Assembly: GCA_964538875.1 (NCBI GenBank)
Contig: CAZIHO010000002.1
Coordinates: 1 to 64,000, forward strand
Direction of reading: 5' to 3'
Source of the DNA: CAZIHO01 sp964538875
GTDB taxonomy: Bacteria > Pseudomonadota > Gammaproteobacteria > Chromatiales > Chromatiaceae
Length of the DNA: 64,000 bases
Of the stretch, positions 35,454 through 44,330 are shown one piece after another. Position 1 is the first letter of the stretch; each line of letters starts with the position of its first letter. The notes beneath the pieces are model-generated. The model was not told the origin of the DNA. It did not search any database and worked only from the letters and a program-made list of their open reading frames with translations. Both the position numbers and the translations under genes were made by a program.

Positions 35454-36365
35454 ATGATCAGGCAGCGCACGCTAAAAAATATCATTCGTGCCACCGGCGT
35501 TGGCCTCCACACGGGGGAGAAGGTCTATCTGTCGTTACGACCTGCGCCTGTGGATTCCGGAATCGTGTTTCGGCGCGTGGACCTGAAAACGCCAGTCGAA
35601 ATCAAGGCACACCCGGATAATGTCGGTGATACTCGCCTTTCCACGACCCTGGAGCGGGGGCCGGTGCGAGTGTCCACGGTGGAGCATTTGCTTTCGGCCT
35701 TTGCCGGTCTCGGTATCGACAACGCTTTTGTGGATGTGAGCGCCCCGGAAGTGCCGATCATGGACGGTAGCGCGGGTCCGTTTGTATTCCTGATCCAGTC
35801 CGCCGGCGTCGAGGAGCAAAAGGCGCCCAAGCGTTTCATCCGCATCAAGAAGCCAGTGCGGGTGGAAGACGGCGACAAATGGGCCATGTTTGAGCCGTTC
35901 GACGGATTCAAGGTGTCGTTCTCCATTGATTTTGACCATCCCGTATTTACCAGCCGGGCCAGTTCCGCCTGCGTTGATTTTTCTTCGACGTCCTTCGTCA
36001 AGGAAATCAGCCGGGCGCGGACGTTTGGCTTCTTGAGGGATATCGAAATGCTGCGCCAGCACGACTTGGCGCTTGGCGGCAGCATGGCGAATGCCATTGT
36101 GGTGGATGACTACCGCATCTTGAACGAAGATGGCCTGAGATACGAAGACGAATTCGTAAAACATAAGATTCTCGACGCCATTGGGGATCTCTACCTGTTG
36201 GGCCATAGCCTTATCGGTAGCTTCACCGGACATAAGTCCGGGCACGCCCTTAACAATAAGCTGTTGCAGGTTTTGCTGGCCGATGTGAAGGCGTGGGAGG
36301 CGGTGACTTTCGAGGATGCGGCCCAGGCCCCCATTTCCTACATGCGGCCTGCGGCCGTCGTTTAG
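35454..36365 (+). CDS. lpxC: UDP-3-O-acyl-N-acetylglucosamine deacetylase
   Basis: Zinc enzyme for the committed step of lipid A synthesis. Motifs are MIRQRTLKN and TGVGLHTGEKV at the N terminus, STVEHLLSAFAGLGIDNA (first zinc histidine), MDGSAGPFVFLI, KHKILDAIGDLYLLG (second zinc site), and GHKSGHALNN with the catalytic histidine. The frame is open back to 35379, but ATG 35454 gives the normal N terminus and 303 residues (305 in E. coli). The C-terminal tail seen by FtsH in E. coli is not obviously conserved here, as the protein ends MRPAAVV. Confidence 0.97.
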   Translation: MIRQRTLKNIIRATGVGLHTGEKVYLSLRPAPVDSGIVFRRVDLKTPVEIKAHPDNVGDTRLSTTLERGPVRVSTVEHLLSAFAGLGIDNAFVDVSAPEVPIMDGSAGPFVFLIQSAGVEEQKAPKRFIRIKKPVRVEDGDKWAMFEPFDGFKVSFSIDFDHPVFTSRASSACVDFSSTSFVKEISRARTFGFLRDIEMLRQHDLALGGSMANAIVVDDYRILNEDGLRYEDEFVKHKILDAIGDLYLLGHSLIGSFTGHKSGHALNNKLLQVLLADVKAWEAVTFEDAAQAPISYMRPAAVV

Positions 36366-36378
36366 ATCCCGCGCGACA

Positions 36379-36813
36379 TCAGTCCGATTTTCCCGCTCGG
36401 GCGAGGCGCCTAAGGGCTTCCCCGAGCGGTTCGTCTTGGAGCGAATCGGCAAGTTGCTCGATTAAGATTGCCGATTCCTCAGATAGCCTCCGGGGCCGGG
36501 ACCGCTTAGGTTGGGGTCCCACCGATCGTGGGGGTAACAGTACCCGGACTCTGAGTCGTTCAATACCCGGCAGGTTTTGCAGCAACCCAGGTGCGGTAAA
36601 CCGCAATCGACTTGCCCACACGGAACTGTCCGCCCATAGCAGCAAGGACCCCGGTGTCGCTGCGGCCCCAAGACAATGATGGGCCATTTCCTGGGGTAGG
36701 CGGCCCCGGATACGATTCAATAACTCTCGATGCTCCGTCACCTTGGCCGTCAAAAAAGCCAAGTCAGAGTCGGTGCCTAGTACGCGATTGATTTGGATCG
36801 GATCAGTCGTCAT
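36379..36813 (-). CDS. dciA: DnaB helicase-loading protein DciA (DUF721)
   Basis: DciA is the replicative-helicase loader or operator in bacteria that lack DnaC. The 144-residue protein has the DUF721/KH-like N-terminal domain (LLNRIRGRLPQEMAHHCLGA, then LLLWADSSVWASRLRFTAPGLLQNL, then RLRVRVL) followed by a basic, disordered tail (PQPKRSRPRRLSEES). The position beside lpxC fits many gammaproteobacteria. It converges on lpxC and is divergent from the Nudix gene with 40 bp between starts. secA, a frequent neighbour, is not here. Confidence 0.85.
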   Translation of the reverse strand: MTTDPIQINRVLGTDSDLAFLTAKVTEHRELLNRIRGRLPQEMAHHCLGAAATPGSLLLWADSSVWASRLRFTAPGLLQNLPGIERLRVRVLLPPRSVGPQPKRSRPRRLSEESAILIEQLADSLQDEPLGEALRRLARAGKSD

Positions 36814-36853
36814 TTCTGGTATCCAAGTTCTTGCCTGGCACGGTTTTAATGAT

Positions 36854-37813
36854 ATGCACCATCAAAAGGCCCCAGTTCTCGACGTAGTTGCGGGCGTCAT
36901 TCAGGATGCCACTGGGCGGGTGCTCATCAGCAAGCGGCATCAACACCAGCATCAAGGGGGGCTTTGGGAGTTCCCTGGCGGTAAGCGGGAACCAGGAGAA
37001 TCCAAACGACGGGCGCTAGCCCGGGAATTGTACGAGGAAATCGGTATACGCGTGATCTCCAGCGAGCCTCTGTTGCGAGTTTTCTACCGGTATCAGGATC
37101 GGCAAGTCAGACTGCATTTCCGCCAGGTGACCGGTTACCAAGGCAAGGTTAGGTCCAGGGAGAAGCAGCAAATTGATTGGAGGCTGCCAATCAATCTGCC
37201 AATCGATGAATTTCCCGCCGCTGATCGTCCGTTGGTAAATCGATTGCAGTTACCGGATCGCATGCTGATCGCTGGCCCAGTCGCGGATGGATTGCCTGCA
37301 TTTCTCCTTGGACTGGGCCAAGCCTTGGCAAGCGGTATCAAACTGGTGCAATTACGGGCGCCCCAGCTTGATCGGGAAACCTATGGGCGATTGGCCCAAA
37401 TGGTTGCTAAGCTGTGCCGCCAGCATCGTACCTATTTAATGCTGAATCCGCCCGCTGGAATGGCATATCCCAGTTTGGGTGATGGGTTGCATCTGAATAG
37501 CGCGCGCCTGATGCAAACTAAGGTACGCCCCGAGGAGGGCCGGTCCGTCCGGATTGGCGCCTCCTGTCACGATCTAGTTGAATTACGGCACGCGGAGCGT
37601 ATGGGGTTGGATTACGCCTTATTATCGCCGGTTAAACCAACCGCCAGTCATCCGGACGCCATTCCTATGGGCTGGAAGCGATTTGCCGAATTGGCTAGAC
37701 AGGTGTCCCTGCCGGTCTATGCCCTGGGGGGAATGGGCGCTAAGGATGTTCGACGGGCAATTTGTTGTGGCGGGCAGGGTATCGCCGCTATGCGGGGGCT
37801 TTGGCCGGGCTAA
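36854..37813 (+). CDS. Nudix (MutT-like) hydrolase fused to a ThiE-like domain
   Basis: The N-terminal half is a MutT-type 8-oxo-dGTP diphosphatase: VVAGVIQDATGRVLISKR, then a complete Nudix box GGKREPGESKRRALARELYEEIG. From about residue 135 the protein continues as a TIM-barrel domain related to thiamine-phosphate synthase (KLVQLRAPQLDRE, GASCHDLVELRHAERMGLDYALLSPVKPT, YALGGMGAKDVRRAI). Key ThiE residues are changed: the IND metal-binding motif reads LNP, and GPIFxTxTK reads SPVKPTASHPD. Thiamine synthesis is therefore doubtful. This fusion is a known conserved family with an unknown second activity. I start at ATG 36854 (319 residues) because the longer frame crosses the dciA promoter region. 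Confidence 0.88.
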   Translation: MHHQKAPVLDVVAGVIQDATGRVLISKRHQHQHQGGLWEFPGGKREPGESKRRALARELYEEIGIRVISSEPLLRVFYRYQDRQVRLHFRQVTGYQGKVRSREKQQIDWRLPINLPIDEFPAADRPLVNRLQLPDRMLIAGPVADGLPAFLLGLGQALASGIKLVQLRAPQLDRETYGRLAQMVAKLCRQHRTYLMLNPPAGMAYPSLGDGLHLNSARLMQTKVRPEEGRSVRIGASCHDLVELRHAERMGLDYALLSPVKPTASHPDAIPMGWKRFAELARQVSLPVYALGGMGAKDVRRAICCGGQGIAAMRGLWPG

Positions 37814-38031
37814 TCGCTTCGGCCAACGGGTTCTGATGGTTCTGGAACTGGGTCGGCCGGAATGCGATAGTTTTCTCCAAGCCATTCACCCAAATCGATC
37901 ATGCGGCAGCGCTCACTACAAAAGGGTCGCCACGGAAAATTTGTAGACCAGGCAGCGGTTTTTCCGCAGGTAGGGCAAGCTATCCGGCGTTTTCCGGCAG
38001 TCTTGACTTGCAGATCCCTTGGTTGTGCCAT
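37810..38031 (-). CDS. yacG: DNA gyrase inhibitor / zinc-binding protein YacG
   Basis: Tiny zinc protein (73 residues) that binds GyrB and inhibits gyrase in E. coli. The two knuckles are CPTCGK and CSERCRMIDLGEWL, with the FPWRPFCSERC spacing of the family. An N-terminal stretch of about 15 residues precedes the first knuckle. The stop overlaps the end of the convergent Nudix gene by 4 bp, and it lies 6 bp after zapD in the order zapD-yacG seen in E. coli. Confidence 0.93.
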   Translation of the reverse strand: MAQPRDLQVKTAGKRRIACPTCGKTAAWSTNFPWRPFCSERCRMIDLGEWLGENYRIPADPVPEPSEPVGRSD

Positions 38032-38037
38032 CTCGGG

Positions 38038-38805
38038 TCAGAAAGCGCAGGCAGTCAACAGGAACTCGACGTCCCTATTGGTTTGGTTAGCTCGATCGGA
38101 CCCCGCCATTTCCAAAAAGCGAATACTGTAGCGACTGCGGTGACCGCTAACTTCCGGGTACAAGGGGGCGCTAGGATCTAGGGCGATGCGCACCATTTGC
38201 GCGGGAGCTTGAGCATCCAGGTTGCCCTGGAAAAAGCCGTTTTCAGCGATTTCCAGCCGAGGATCGCTGCTATCCCGGGCGAGGGACAGCAGCAGTTCGA
38301 CACCCTCCCGCACCGGTTGTAATTCTTCTAGCCAACTTTGGATCTGTTCGGCACGCAACGCATGGGGCCGTCCCAGCCAGTGGTGTAATTGAGGGAGGTC
38401 GAAGCTACAGGTGCCGCCCGGAATGCTGCTGCGCTGAATGATATTTTTGAGAAAATCATTTTCACGCAGTGCCTGACCCAATTGTCCGTTGAGTTGGTAG
38501 ACCTGATTGCCGATTTGCTCCATGCGGCTAAGAAGCTCCTGTAACCTTTCCGTGTCGACGCCTCGCTGATGGGCTAGACGGGTCAATACGGCGGTATGCC
38601 GATCGATTTCCTTCAAAATCTCCGTTTTTATGTCCGCACGCGCGGTGACATTCAAAATATCCAGCAGTGCTTCGACCACCGCCCTTGTTGCCCATACTTC
38701 TTCCTGAGGCAGAAAGTACGCCAGCTTGCCGAACAGATGCTCCAAACGCAGAAAGGTGCGAATCCGCTCGTTAAGGGGGTGTTCGTAGATTAGATAGTCC
38801 CGCAC
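38038..38805 (-). CDS. zapD: FtsZ-associated protein ZapD
   Basis: ZapD (YacF) cross-links FtsZ filaments by binding the FtsZ C-terminal tail. The 255 residues open with YEHPLNERIRTFLRLEHLFGKL, the family signature, followed by a long helical domain and the C-terminal beta-rich domain containing FEMAG-like FLEMAGSDRANQTN and VEFLLTACAF. The start is GTG 38805, with no obvious ribosome site. It is read in the same direction as yacG and coaE. Confidence 0.95.
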   Translation of the reverse strand: MRDYLIYEHPLNERIRTFLRLEHLFGKLAYFLPQEEVWATRAVVEALLDILNVTARADIKTEILKEIDRHTAVLTRLAHQRGVDTERLQELLSRMEQIGNQVYQLNGQLGQALRENDFLKNIIQRSSIPGGTCSFDLPQLHHWLGRPHALRAEQIQSWLEELQPVREGVELLLSLARDSSDPRLEIAENGFFQGNLDAQAPAQMVRIALDPSAPLYPEVSGHRSRYSIRFLEMAGSDRANQTNRDVEFLLTACAF

Positions 38806-38893
38806 GCTGACTTTGCTTTTAGTGGGGTGGAGAGGCGCGAAACCCTAATTTTCCCTGATTTGGGAGACTGAGGCAAATGAAGGAAATAGTTGA

Positions 38894-39493
38894 TCACTGG
38901 TGGGTGATGGATAGATAGTACTGGTGCATCTGGTCCGTCAACCGGTATAAGTCGTCTAAGGAACCATTGTTTTCGATGATTTCGGTCGCGACGGCGCGGC
39001 GCGCGCTGGGGTCCGCCTGTGCATTAAGAATTGCCAGGACTTGGTCGCGAGTCTGTCCATCCCGTTGCACAACCCGGGCGATCTGGGCGTCCGGATCGCT
39101 GTCCACCACCAGAATACGATTCGTCAGCTTCGTTTGCCCCGTCTCAAGCAGGAGCGGTATGACTAGAACGGCATAGGGGGCGTTCCCTTGACATGCTAAC
39201 CAGTCTTGCATGTGTGAAAGCACCCGGGGATGCAGAATGGCCTCCAGTATCCGGCGGCACGACGGATCCCTAAAGATAATCTCCCTCAGTGCCGATCGAT
39301 CGAGGGTTCCATCCTTCTCAAGGACAGGAGGCCCAAAATGATCCAAGATCTCCTGATAAGCGACCTGGCCCGGAATCACTAACTCACGGGTCACTTGGTC
39401 GGCGTCGAGCACTGGAACGCCCTTTTGGCTGAGCCGTGCCGCCACAGCCGATTTGCCACTGCCGATACCGCCGGTGAGCGCCACACTGATCAT
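38894..39493 (-). CDS. coaE: dephospho-CoA kinase
   Basis: Last enzyme of coenzyme A synthesis, phosphorylating the ribose 3'-OH. The 199 residues begin ALTGGIGSGKSAVAARL (P-loop), followed by VLDADQVTRELV, HPRVLSHM, VLVIPLLLETG and VVQRDGQTRDQVLAILNAQ. It lies 12 bp downstream of pilD in the typical pilB-pilC-pilD-coaE-(zapD-yacG) order of gammaproteobacteria. Confidence 0.96.
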   Translation of the reverse strand: MISVALTGGIGSGKSAVAARLSQKGVPVLDADQVTRELVIPGQVAYQEILDHFGPPVLEKDGTLDRSALREIIFRDPSCRRILEAILHPRVLSHMQDWLACQGNAPYAVLVIPLLLETGQTKLTNRILVVDSDPDAQIARVVQRDGQTRDQVLAILNAQADPSARRAVATEIIENNGSLDDLYRLTDQMHQYYLSITHQ

Positions 39494-39505
39494 TGTTCGG
39501 GGGCC

Positions 39506-40384
39506 TCAGTGGAAAGAGCCCATGCCGACCCACAGAAGATAAGCCTGATTGATTTGGTCACCCCAAAGGAGGCTGATCCAGCCGGCGATGGCAAGATACG
39601 GCCCATAGGGAATGGGCAGGTTACGATCCCGGCCCAACGCCAAAATCAAGCCGATCCCAATAACGGCGCCAACCACAGCGGATAACAGGATGATTTGGGG
39701 AATATGGCTCCAGCCCAGCCAGGCACCTAGCAGTCCCAACAGCTTGAAGTCGCCATAGCCCATGCCTTCCTTGCCGGTCAAGGCTTTGAATAACTGGTAG
39801 ACGGACCAAAGCGATAGGTAGCCCACCGCTGCACCAATGACCGAGGAGGTAAGGTCGGTAAATAAGCCCAGGGTGTTTGCCAGCAGACCCACCCAAAGCA
39901 GTGGCAGGGTGATGTCGTCCGGCAGCAAATGGGTGTCGTAATCGATCAAACTGAGGGCGACTAGCGACCAGGTCAGCAACATTCCGCCCAACGCCTGCCC
40001 GGTGGGCCCGAATTGATGGATAACCATCAGGGTCAGCAACGCCGTGCCGGCTTCCACCAGTGGGTAGCGAAAGCTGATGCGCCCCTGGCAGTGGGAGCAG
40101 CGCCCCAACAAAAACAGAAAGCTCAATATAGGAATATTTTCCCAGGCTCGAATAGCATGGCCACAATGGGGACATTGGGACCTGGCCCAGACGATACCGG
40201 GTGGAGCTGGCTCTGGGTCCGAATCAAGCCCGGTGCCAAGCACTTCCCGGCATTCACTTCGCCAGCGGTATTCGAGCAATCGGGGCACGCGAAACGCGAC
40301 CACGTTGAGGAAGCTGCCAACAAAAAGTCCCAATAAGGTTCCCACGCCGTATAGGAGGACGGGATCAGCCAAAAAAATATCCAA
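39506..40384 (-). CDS. pilD: prepilin peptidase / N-methyltransferase
   Basis: Inner-membrane aspartyl protease that cleaves and methylates type IV prepilins and type II pseudopilins. The N-terminal zinc knuckle has CPHCGHAIRAWENIP and CSHCQGRISFRYP. Catalytic aspartates lie in ALSLIDYDTHLLPDD and GMGYGDFKLLGLLGAWLG. About seven membrane helices are predicted. The start appears to be TTG 40384. No second prepilin peptidase is visible here, so this one probably also serves the gsp pseudopilins at 60.6-63.5 kb. Confidence 0.95.
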   Translation of the reverse strand: MDIFLADPVLLYGVGTLLGLFVGSFLNVVAFRVPRLLEYRWRSECREVLGTGLDSDPEPAPPGIVWARSQCPHCGHAIRAWENIPILSFLFLLGRCSHCQGRISFRYPLVEAGTALLTLMVIHQFGPTGQALGGMLLTWSLVALSLIDYDTHLLPDDITLPLLWVGLLANTLGLFTDLTSSVIGAAVGYLSLWSVYQLFKALTGKEGMGYGDFKLLGLLGAWLGWSHIPQIILLSAVVGAVIGIGLILALGRDRNLPIPYGPYLAIAGWISLLWGDQINQAYLLWVGMGSFH

Positions 40385-40476
40385 TGGAATACCAGCAGAG
40401 GGTTGAGTGGACAGGATTCCCGGGTCGGGGGTGGCGTTCCCCGACCCTGGGGCAAAAGACCCAAGAGCCTAGATTC

Positions 40477-41760
40477 TTATACCACCGCGGCCAGCTTGAA
40501 GATGGGCAAATACATGGCGATGATCAAGGAACCCACGAGGCCTCCAATGACCACCATGATGAGGGGTTCCATCAGGCTGCTCAGGGCATCAACCGCGTTA
40601 TCCACCTCTTGTTCATAAAAATCGGCTACCTTGCCTAGCATCTCATCCAAAGATCCGGACTCCTCGCCAATGGCGGTCATTTGGATCACCATGTGAGGGA
40701 AGAGTTGTTGTTGTCTCATGGTGAGTTGCAAGGATTGACCGGTCGCCACGTCCTCTCGCATGCGCAGCACCGCATTGGAATAAATAATGTTGCCCGTTGC
40801 TCCGGCCACTGATTCCAAGGCTTCCACCAAGGGTACACCGGCGGCGAATATGGTGGATAGGGTTCTGGCGAACCGGGCGATCGCGGACTTATGGATAATC
40901 ATGCCAATGACGGGCACCTTAAGAATAGTGCGGTCAAGTATCTCCCTGAATTTGCGGGAGCGCTTATAGAAGTTGGATATGCCATAGGCAGTCCCGAGGG
41001 CGGCAGCCAGAATCGCCCACCACCAGGCCTGCATGAACTCCGACGCGGCGATGACGGCTAGGGTGAACGCCGGTAAGTCAGCACCGAAGCTGGAAAACAA
41101 AGATTTAAATTGGGGTATGACGAAAATCATGATGACCGCCGTCACCACGATTGCGACCACGATAACCGCCGCCGGATAAAATAGCGCCTTCTTGATTTTA
41201 CCCTTGATGGCCTCGACTTTTTCCTTGTAGGTGGCGATCTTATTCAGCAGGGTGTCTAGGACACCGGCCGATTCACCTGCCTCCACCAGATTGCAATACA
41301 AATCATCAAAATAAAGGGGATGCTTGCGCAAGGATATCGCCAGGGATGTCCCGCTTTCCACATCTGCCTTGATCGATAAAATCATATCTTGCATGCTGGG
41401 GTTTTCATGGCCCCGGCCCACGATGTCGAACGCCTGCACCATGGGCACACCGGCGGCCATCATGGTGGCGAGTTGGCGGCTGAATATGGCAATGTCGCCG
41501 GGGGTGATTTTCTTCTTTCTGGCGCCGAACAGTGACGCCATTTTTTTGGATACTTTGACCGGCGTAACGCCCTGGCGACGCAATTCGGCCCGGACCGCTG
41601 CCTCGTTGGCGGCTCGGGTTTCCCCCTTGATGCGCGCGCCTTTCTTATCGGTTCCTTCCCAGGCGAACACCAAGGCCTTTTCAGGCTTGGCTTTGTCGGC
41701 TTTAGCGACAGCCGCCGCTCGTGACGTCGCGCGGGGTTTGGTGGTAGCGGTAAGGGCCAT
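40477..41760 (-). CDS. pilC: type IV pilus inner-membrane platform protein PilC
   Basis: Polytopic platform protein of the pilus motor. The 427 residues have an N-terminal Ala/Lys-rich cytoplasmic extension, then two homologous T2SF domains (around IFSRQLATMMAAGVPMVQAFDIVGRG and FARTLSTIFAAGVPLVEALESVAGATGN), each followed by membrane helices (AAVIVVAIVVTAVIMIFVIPQ and the C-terminal PLIMVVIGGLVGSLIIAMYLP). AAGGA lies 9 nt upstream of ATG 41760. It follows pilB by 4 bp. Confidence 0.96.
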   Translation of the reverse strand: MALTATTKPRATSRAAAVAKADKAKPEKALVFAWEGTDKKGARIKGETRAANEAAVRAELRRQGVTPVKVSKKMASLFGARKKKITPGDIAIFSRQLATMMAAGVPMVQAFDIVGRGHENPSMQDMILSIKADVESGTSLAISLRKHPLYFDDLYCNLVEAGESAGVLDTLLNKIATYKEKVEAIKGKIKKALFYPAAVIVVAIVVTAVIMIFVIPQFKSLFSSFGADLPAFTLAVIAASEFMQAWWWAILAAALGTAYGISNFYKRSRKFREILDRTILKVPVIGMIIHKSAIARFARTLSTIFAAGVPLVEALESVAGATGNIIYSNAVLRMREDVATGQSLQLTMRQQQLFPHMVIQMTAIGEESGSLDEMLGKVADFYEQEVDNAVDALSSLMEPLIMVVIGGLVGSLIIAMYLPIFKLAAVV

Positions 41761-41764
41761 GGTC

Positions 41765-43474
41765 TTAGTCCTTTGTTACCCGATTGATCTCTTCAAGGCT
41801 GGTTATCCCCGCCTTGACTTTGCGTAAGCCCGAGGTGCGTAGATCTGCAACGCCTTCTCGGCGGGCCTGGTCGGCCAATTGAATGGAGTTGCCCCCTTCC
41901 ATGATGAGACGGCCCATGCTTTCCGAAACCGGCATGACTTGGAACAAACCCACGCGGCCCCGATAACCCTGGTTGCATTGAGCGCAGCCGACCGGCTTGA
42001 ATATTTTGAGTCCCTCATCTATTTCAACCTGGGTGAATCCCTCTTCAAGCAGGGCTGCTGAAGGAACGCTATCCTTCGCCTTGCAATGCTCGCACAATCG
42101 TCGTGCCAGACGCTGAGCCATGATTAAAAGCACTGATGACGCGATATTAAAGGGCGGAATGCCCATGTTAGCCAACCGGGAAAGTGTCTGGGGCGCATCG
42201 TTGGTGTGTAGAGTGGAGAGTACCAGGTGTCCGGTTTGGGCAGCCTTGACCGCGATTTCCGCAGTTTCTAGATCCCGTATCTCACCGACCATGATGATGT
42301 CGGGGTCCTGGCGCAAAAACGACCGCAGCGCTTCGGCGAATGTGAGACCGGTCTTGGGGTTCAGGTTGACCTGGTTGATGCCAGCAACCTGAATTTCCAC
42401 GGGGTCCTCGACCGTGGAAATATTGACGTCGATCTTATTCAGCATGTTAAGAGCGGTGTACAGGGTCACCGTTTTGCCGGAGCCGGTGGGGCCGGTCACC
42501 AAGAGCATGCCGTACGGCTTGCTAATGGCGTTGACGAAGGCCTTCATTTGGGCCTCATCAAACCCCAACTTTTCGATGCCCAGCCTAGCGGTGGCAGAAT
42601 CGAGAATACGCAAAACTACCTTTTCCCCATAGAGGGTGGGGAGGGTGTTTACGCGAAAGTCAATGTCTCGATTACGGCTTAATTTGAGCTTGATGCGTCC
42701 GTCCTGAGGAACGCGCCGTTCCGCGATGTTCATGCGGGACATGACCTTGAGCCGTGCGGCCATGCGCGATGCGAGATTGACCGGCGGGCTGGCCACCTCC
42801 CTGAGTAAGCCATCCTGTCGAAATCGAATGCGAAATTGCTTTTCGTAGGGCTCGAAGTGAATATCCGACGCTCCGGAGGTCAATGCATCGACCAAAATTT
42901 TATTGACGTAGCGGACGATGGGGGCATCGTCCACGTTGAGGTCCGCGTCTTCTCGAGGTTCGTCGTCCCCGGAGACATCGATATTGTCGAGGTCCGTATC
43001 TGTTACGTTGGGGACATTGGTTTCATGGGCGTCCTGGGACCGCTGAATCGCTGCCGCCAATTTGTCTTCTTCCACCAGAACCGCTTCCGTTGCCAGTTTG
43101 GTGTTGAAGCGTATTTCCTCCAAGCCCTGGTGATAGGTGGGGTCGGAGACGGCGACATATAGACGGTTGCCCCGTTTGAACAGGGGCAGAGCATGGTGCT
43201 TTTGGATCAGCTTTTCCGGCACCAGCCCGACCGGGATTTCAGTAAGATCAATGGCATCTAGGTCCAGCAAGGGGACCCCGAATTCCTGGGACGCGGACAC
43301 CGCAATGCGACGGCTATCCAGGATTTGCTGCCTGACTAGATATTGTACGAAGGGTACGCGATCCTTTCCCGCTTGGGAAAAGGCGGTTTCTACCTGGTCT
43401 TGGGTCAGGAGTTGGTCTCGAACCAGACGGTTGCCTAGACCGGATAAGCGAAATTCGGGTTGGGTAATCGCCAT
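41765..43474 (-). CDS. pilB: type IV pilus assembly ATPase PilB
   Basis: Hexameric ATPase that powers pilus extension. It has the N-terminal T2SSE domain (LVRDQLLTQDQVETAFSQA), the Walker A loop GPTGSGKTVTLY, the Asp and His boxes around VEDPVEIQVAGINQ and TGHLVLSTLHTNDAP, and a zinc tetracysteine (CEHCKAKD and CAQCNQGYRGRVG). ATG 43474 gives 569 residues, the usual length. The open frame extends 29 codons further without a better start. The divergent pilA gene often found upstream is missing. Confidence 0.96.
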   Translation of the reverse strand: MAITQPEFRLSGLGNRLVRDQLLTQDQVETAFSQAGKDRVPFVQYLVRQQILDSRRIAVSASQEFGVPLLDLDAIDLTEIPVGLVPEKLIQKHHALPLFKRGNRLYVAVSDPTYHQGLEEIRFNTKLATEAVLVEEDKLAAAIQRSQDAHETNVPNVTDTDLDNIDVSGDDEPREDADLNVDDAPIVRYVNKILVDALTSGASDIHFEPYEKQFRIRFRQDGLLREVASPPVNLASRMAARLKVMSRMNIAERRVPQDGRIKLKLSRNRDIDFRVNTLPTLYGEKVVLRILDSATARLGIEKLGFDEAQMKAFVNAISKPYGMLLVTGPTGSGKTVTLYTALNMLNKIDVNISTVEDPVEIQVAGINQVNLNPKTGLTFAEALRSFLRQDPDIIMVGEIRDLETAEIAVKAAQTGHLVLSTLHTNDAPQTLSRLANMGIPPFNIASSVLLIMAQRLARRLCEHCKAKDSVPSAALLEEGFTQVEIDEGLKIFKPVGCAQCNQGYRGRVGLFQVMPVSESMGRLIMEGGNSIQLADQARREGVADLRTSGLRKVKAGITSLEEINRVTKD

Positions 43475-43781
43475 GGTCGTAGCCGCGCTGACTAGTAGTA
43501 CATTTCCTGAACTACACGAACTGAGTTTTCGCCGGACTCCATCGTTGGGCTGGCATCCCACCGTGTCTCGCCTTAATCTTTCAGAATCTTAGAAGCTTGG
43601 CCCAAAATAACCAAATCTATTATTAACCAACCCCTGGTCACGGACGGCGAGTCCAAGCAACTCCTGGCGGCAACCGGGCCGAGGATTCTTGCGCGTGGTA
43701 TCCGGGCCATTTCGGAGGCCGGCGCCTAGGGCGGTTGGCTTAACGCCAGCCTGGCAAAATTCAATCAAAGGATAATATGTC

Positions 43782-44228
43782 GTGACTGAAGAAATAAATA
43801 GCGGGCTAGACATGGAACTTAGCAGCGGAATCGCCGCGTTTGAGGCGAAGCATTTTTCTCGGGCAGTGCAACTGCTGTCGCCCCTTGCCGAGGCCGGTGA
43901 CGCGGAGGCTCAGTACCGGGTGGCGATCATGGCCCAGAACGGGTTGGGATTGCATCGGAATCCGGAACTGGCGGTCCGCTGTATGCGTGCGGCGGCAGCG
44001 GCCGGGCACGCCCTTGCCCAGCATGGCATGGGGTTCATGTACTTGGAAGGCGATTGTCTGCCCAAGGACCCGGCGGCGGCGGTCCCTTGGTTCAAAAAGG
44101 CGGCCGCCCAGGGGTTGGCCGGTTCCCAGGCTATGCTGGGAATACTATTTGCTGAGGGGCGTGGGGTGCCCCAGGACCTGGAGCAAGCCCAATATTGGAA
44201 TCGCTTGGCAGGCATGGAAGAGGGCTGA
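43782..44228 (+). CDS. Sel1-repeat protein
   Basis: Small (148 residues) helical repeat protein with about three Sel1-like repeats (GDAEAQYRVAIMAQNGLGLHR, GHALAQHGMGFMYLEGDCLPK, GLAGSQAMLGILFAEGRGVPQ), each around 36 residues. There is no signal peptide, so it probably acts as a cytoplasmic protein-interaction scaffold. The start GTG 43782 has AAGGA 9 nt upstream. It sits divergently beside pilB where pilA commonly lies, but nothing in the sequence ties it to pili. Confidence 0.85.
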   Translation: MTEEINSGLDMELSSGIAAFEAKHFSRAVQLLSPLAEAGDAEAQYRVAIMAQNGLGLHRNPELAVRCMRAAAAAGHALAQHGMGFMYLEGDCLPKDPAAAVPWFKKAAAQGLAGSQAMLGILFAEGRGVPQDLEQAQYWNRLAGMEEG

Positions 44229-44330
44229 TGTCCGCATTTGCTATCCAAGTCTGGCATTGCGAACCATCAAGGACCCTGTCCTGGTTCTGAGCTACGCTAT
44301 TTCGATGTTGGGACCGGAGGCGCCGCTGTC

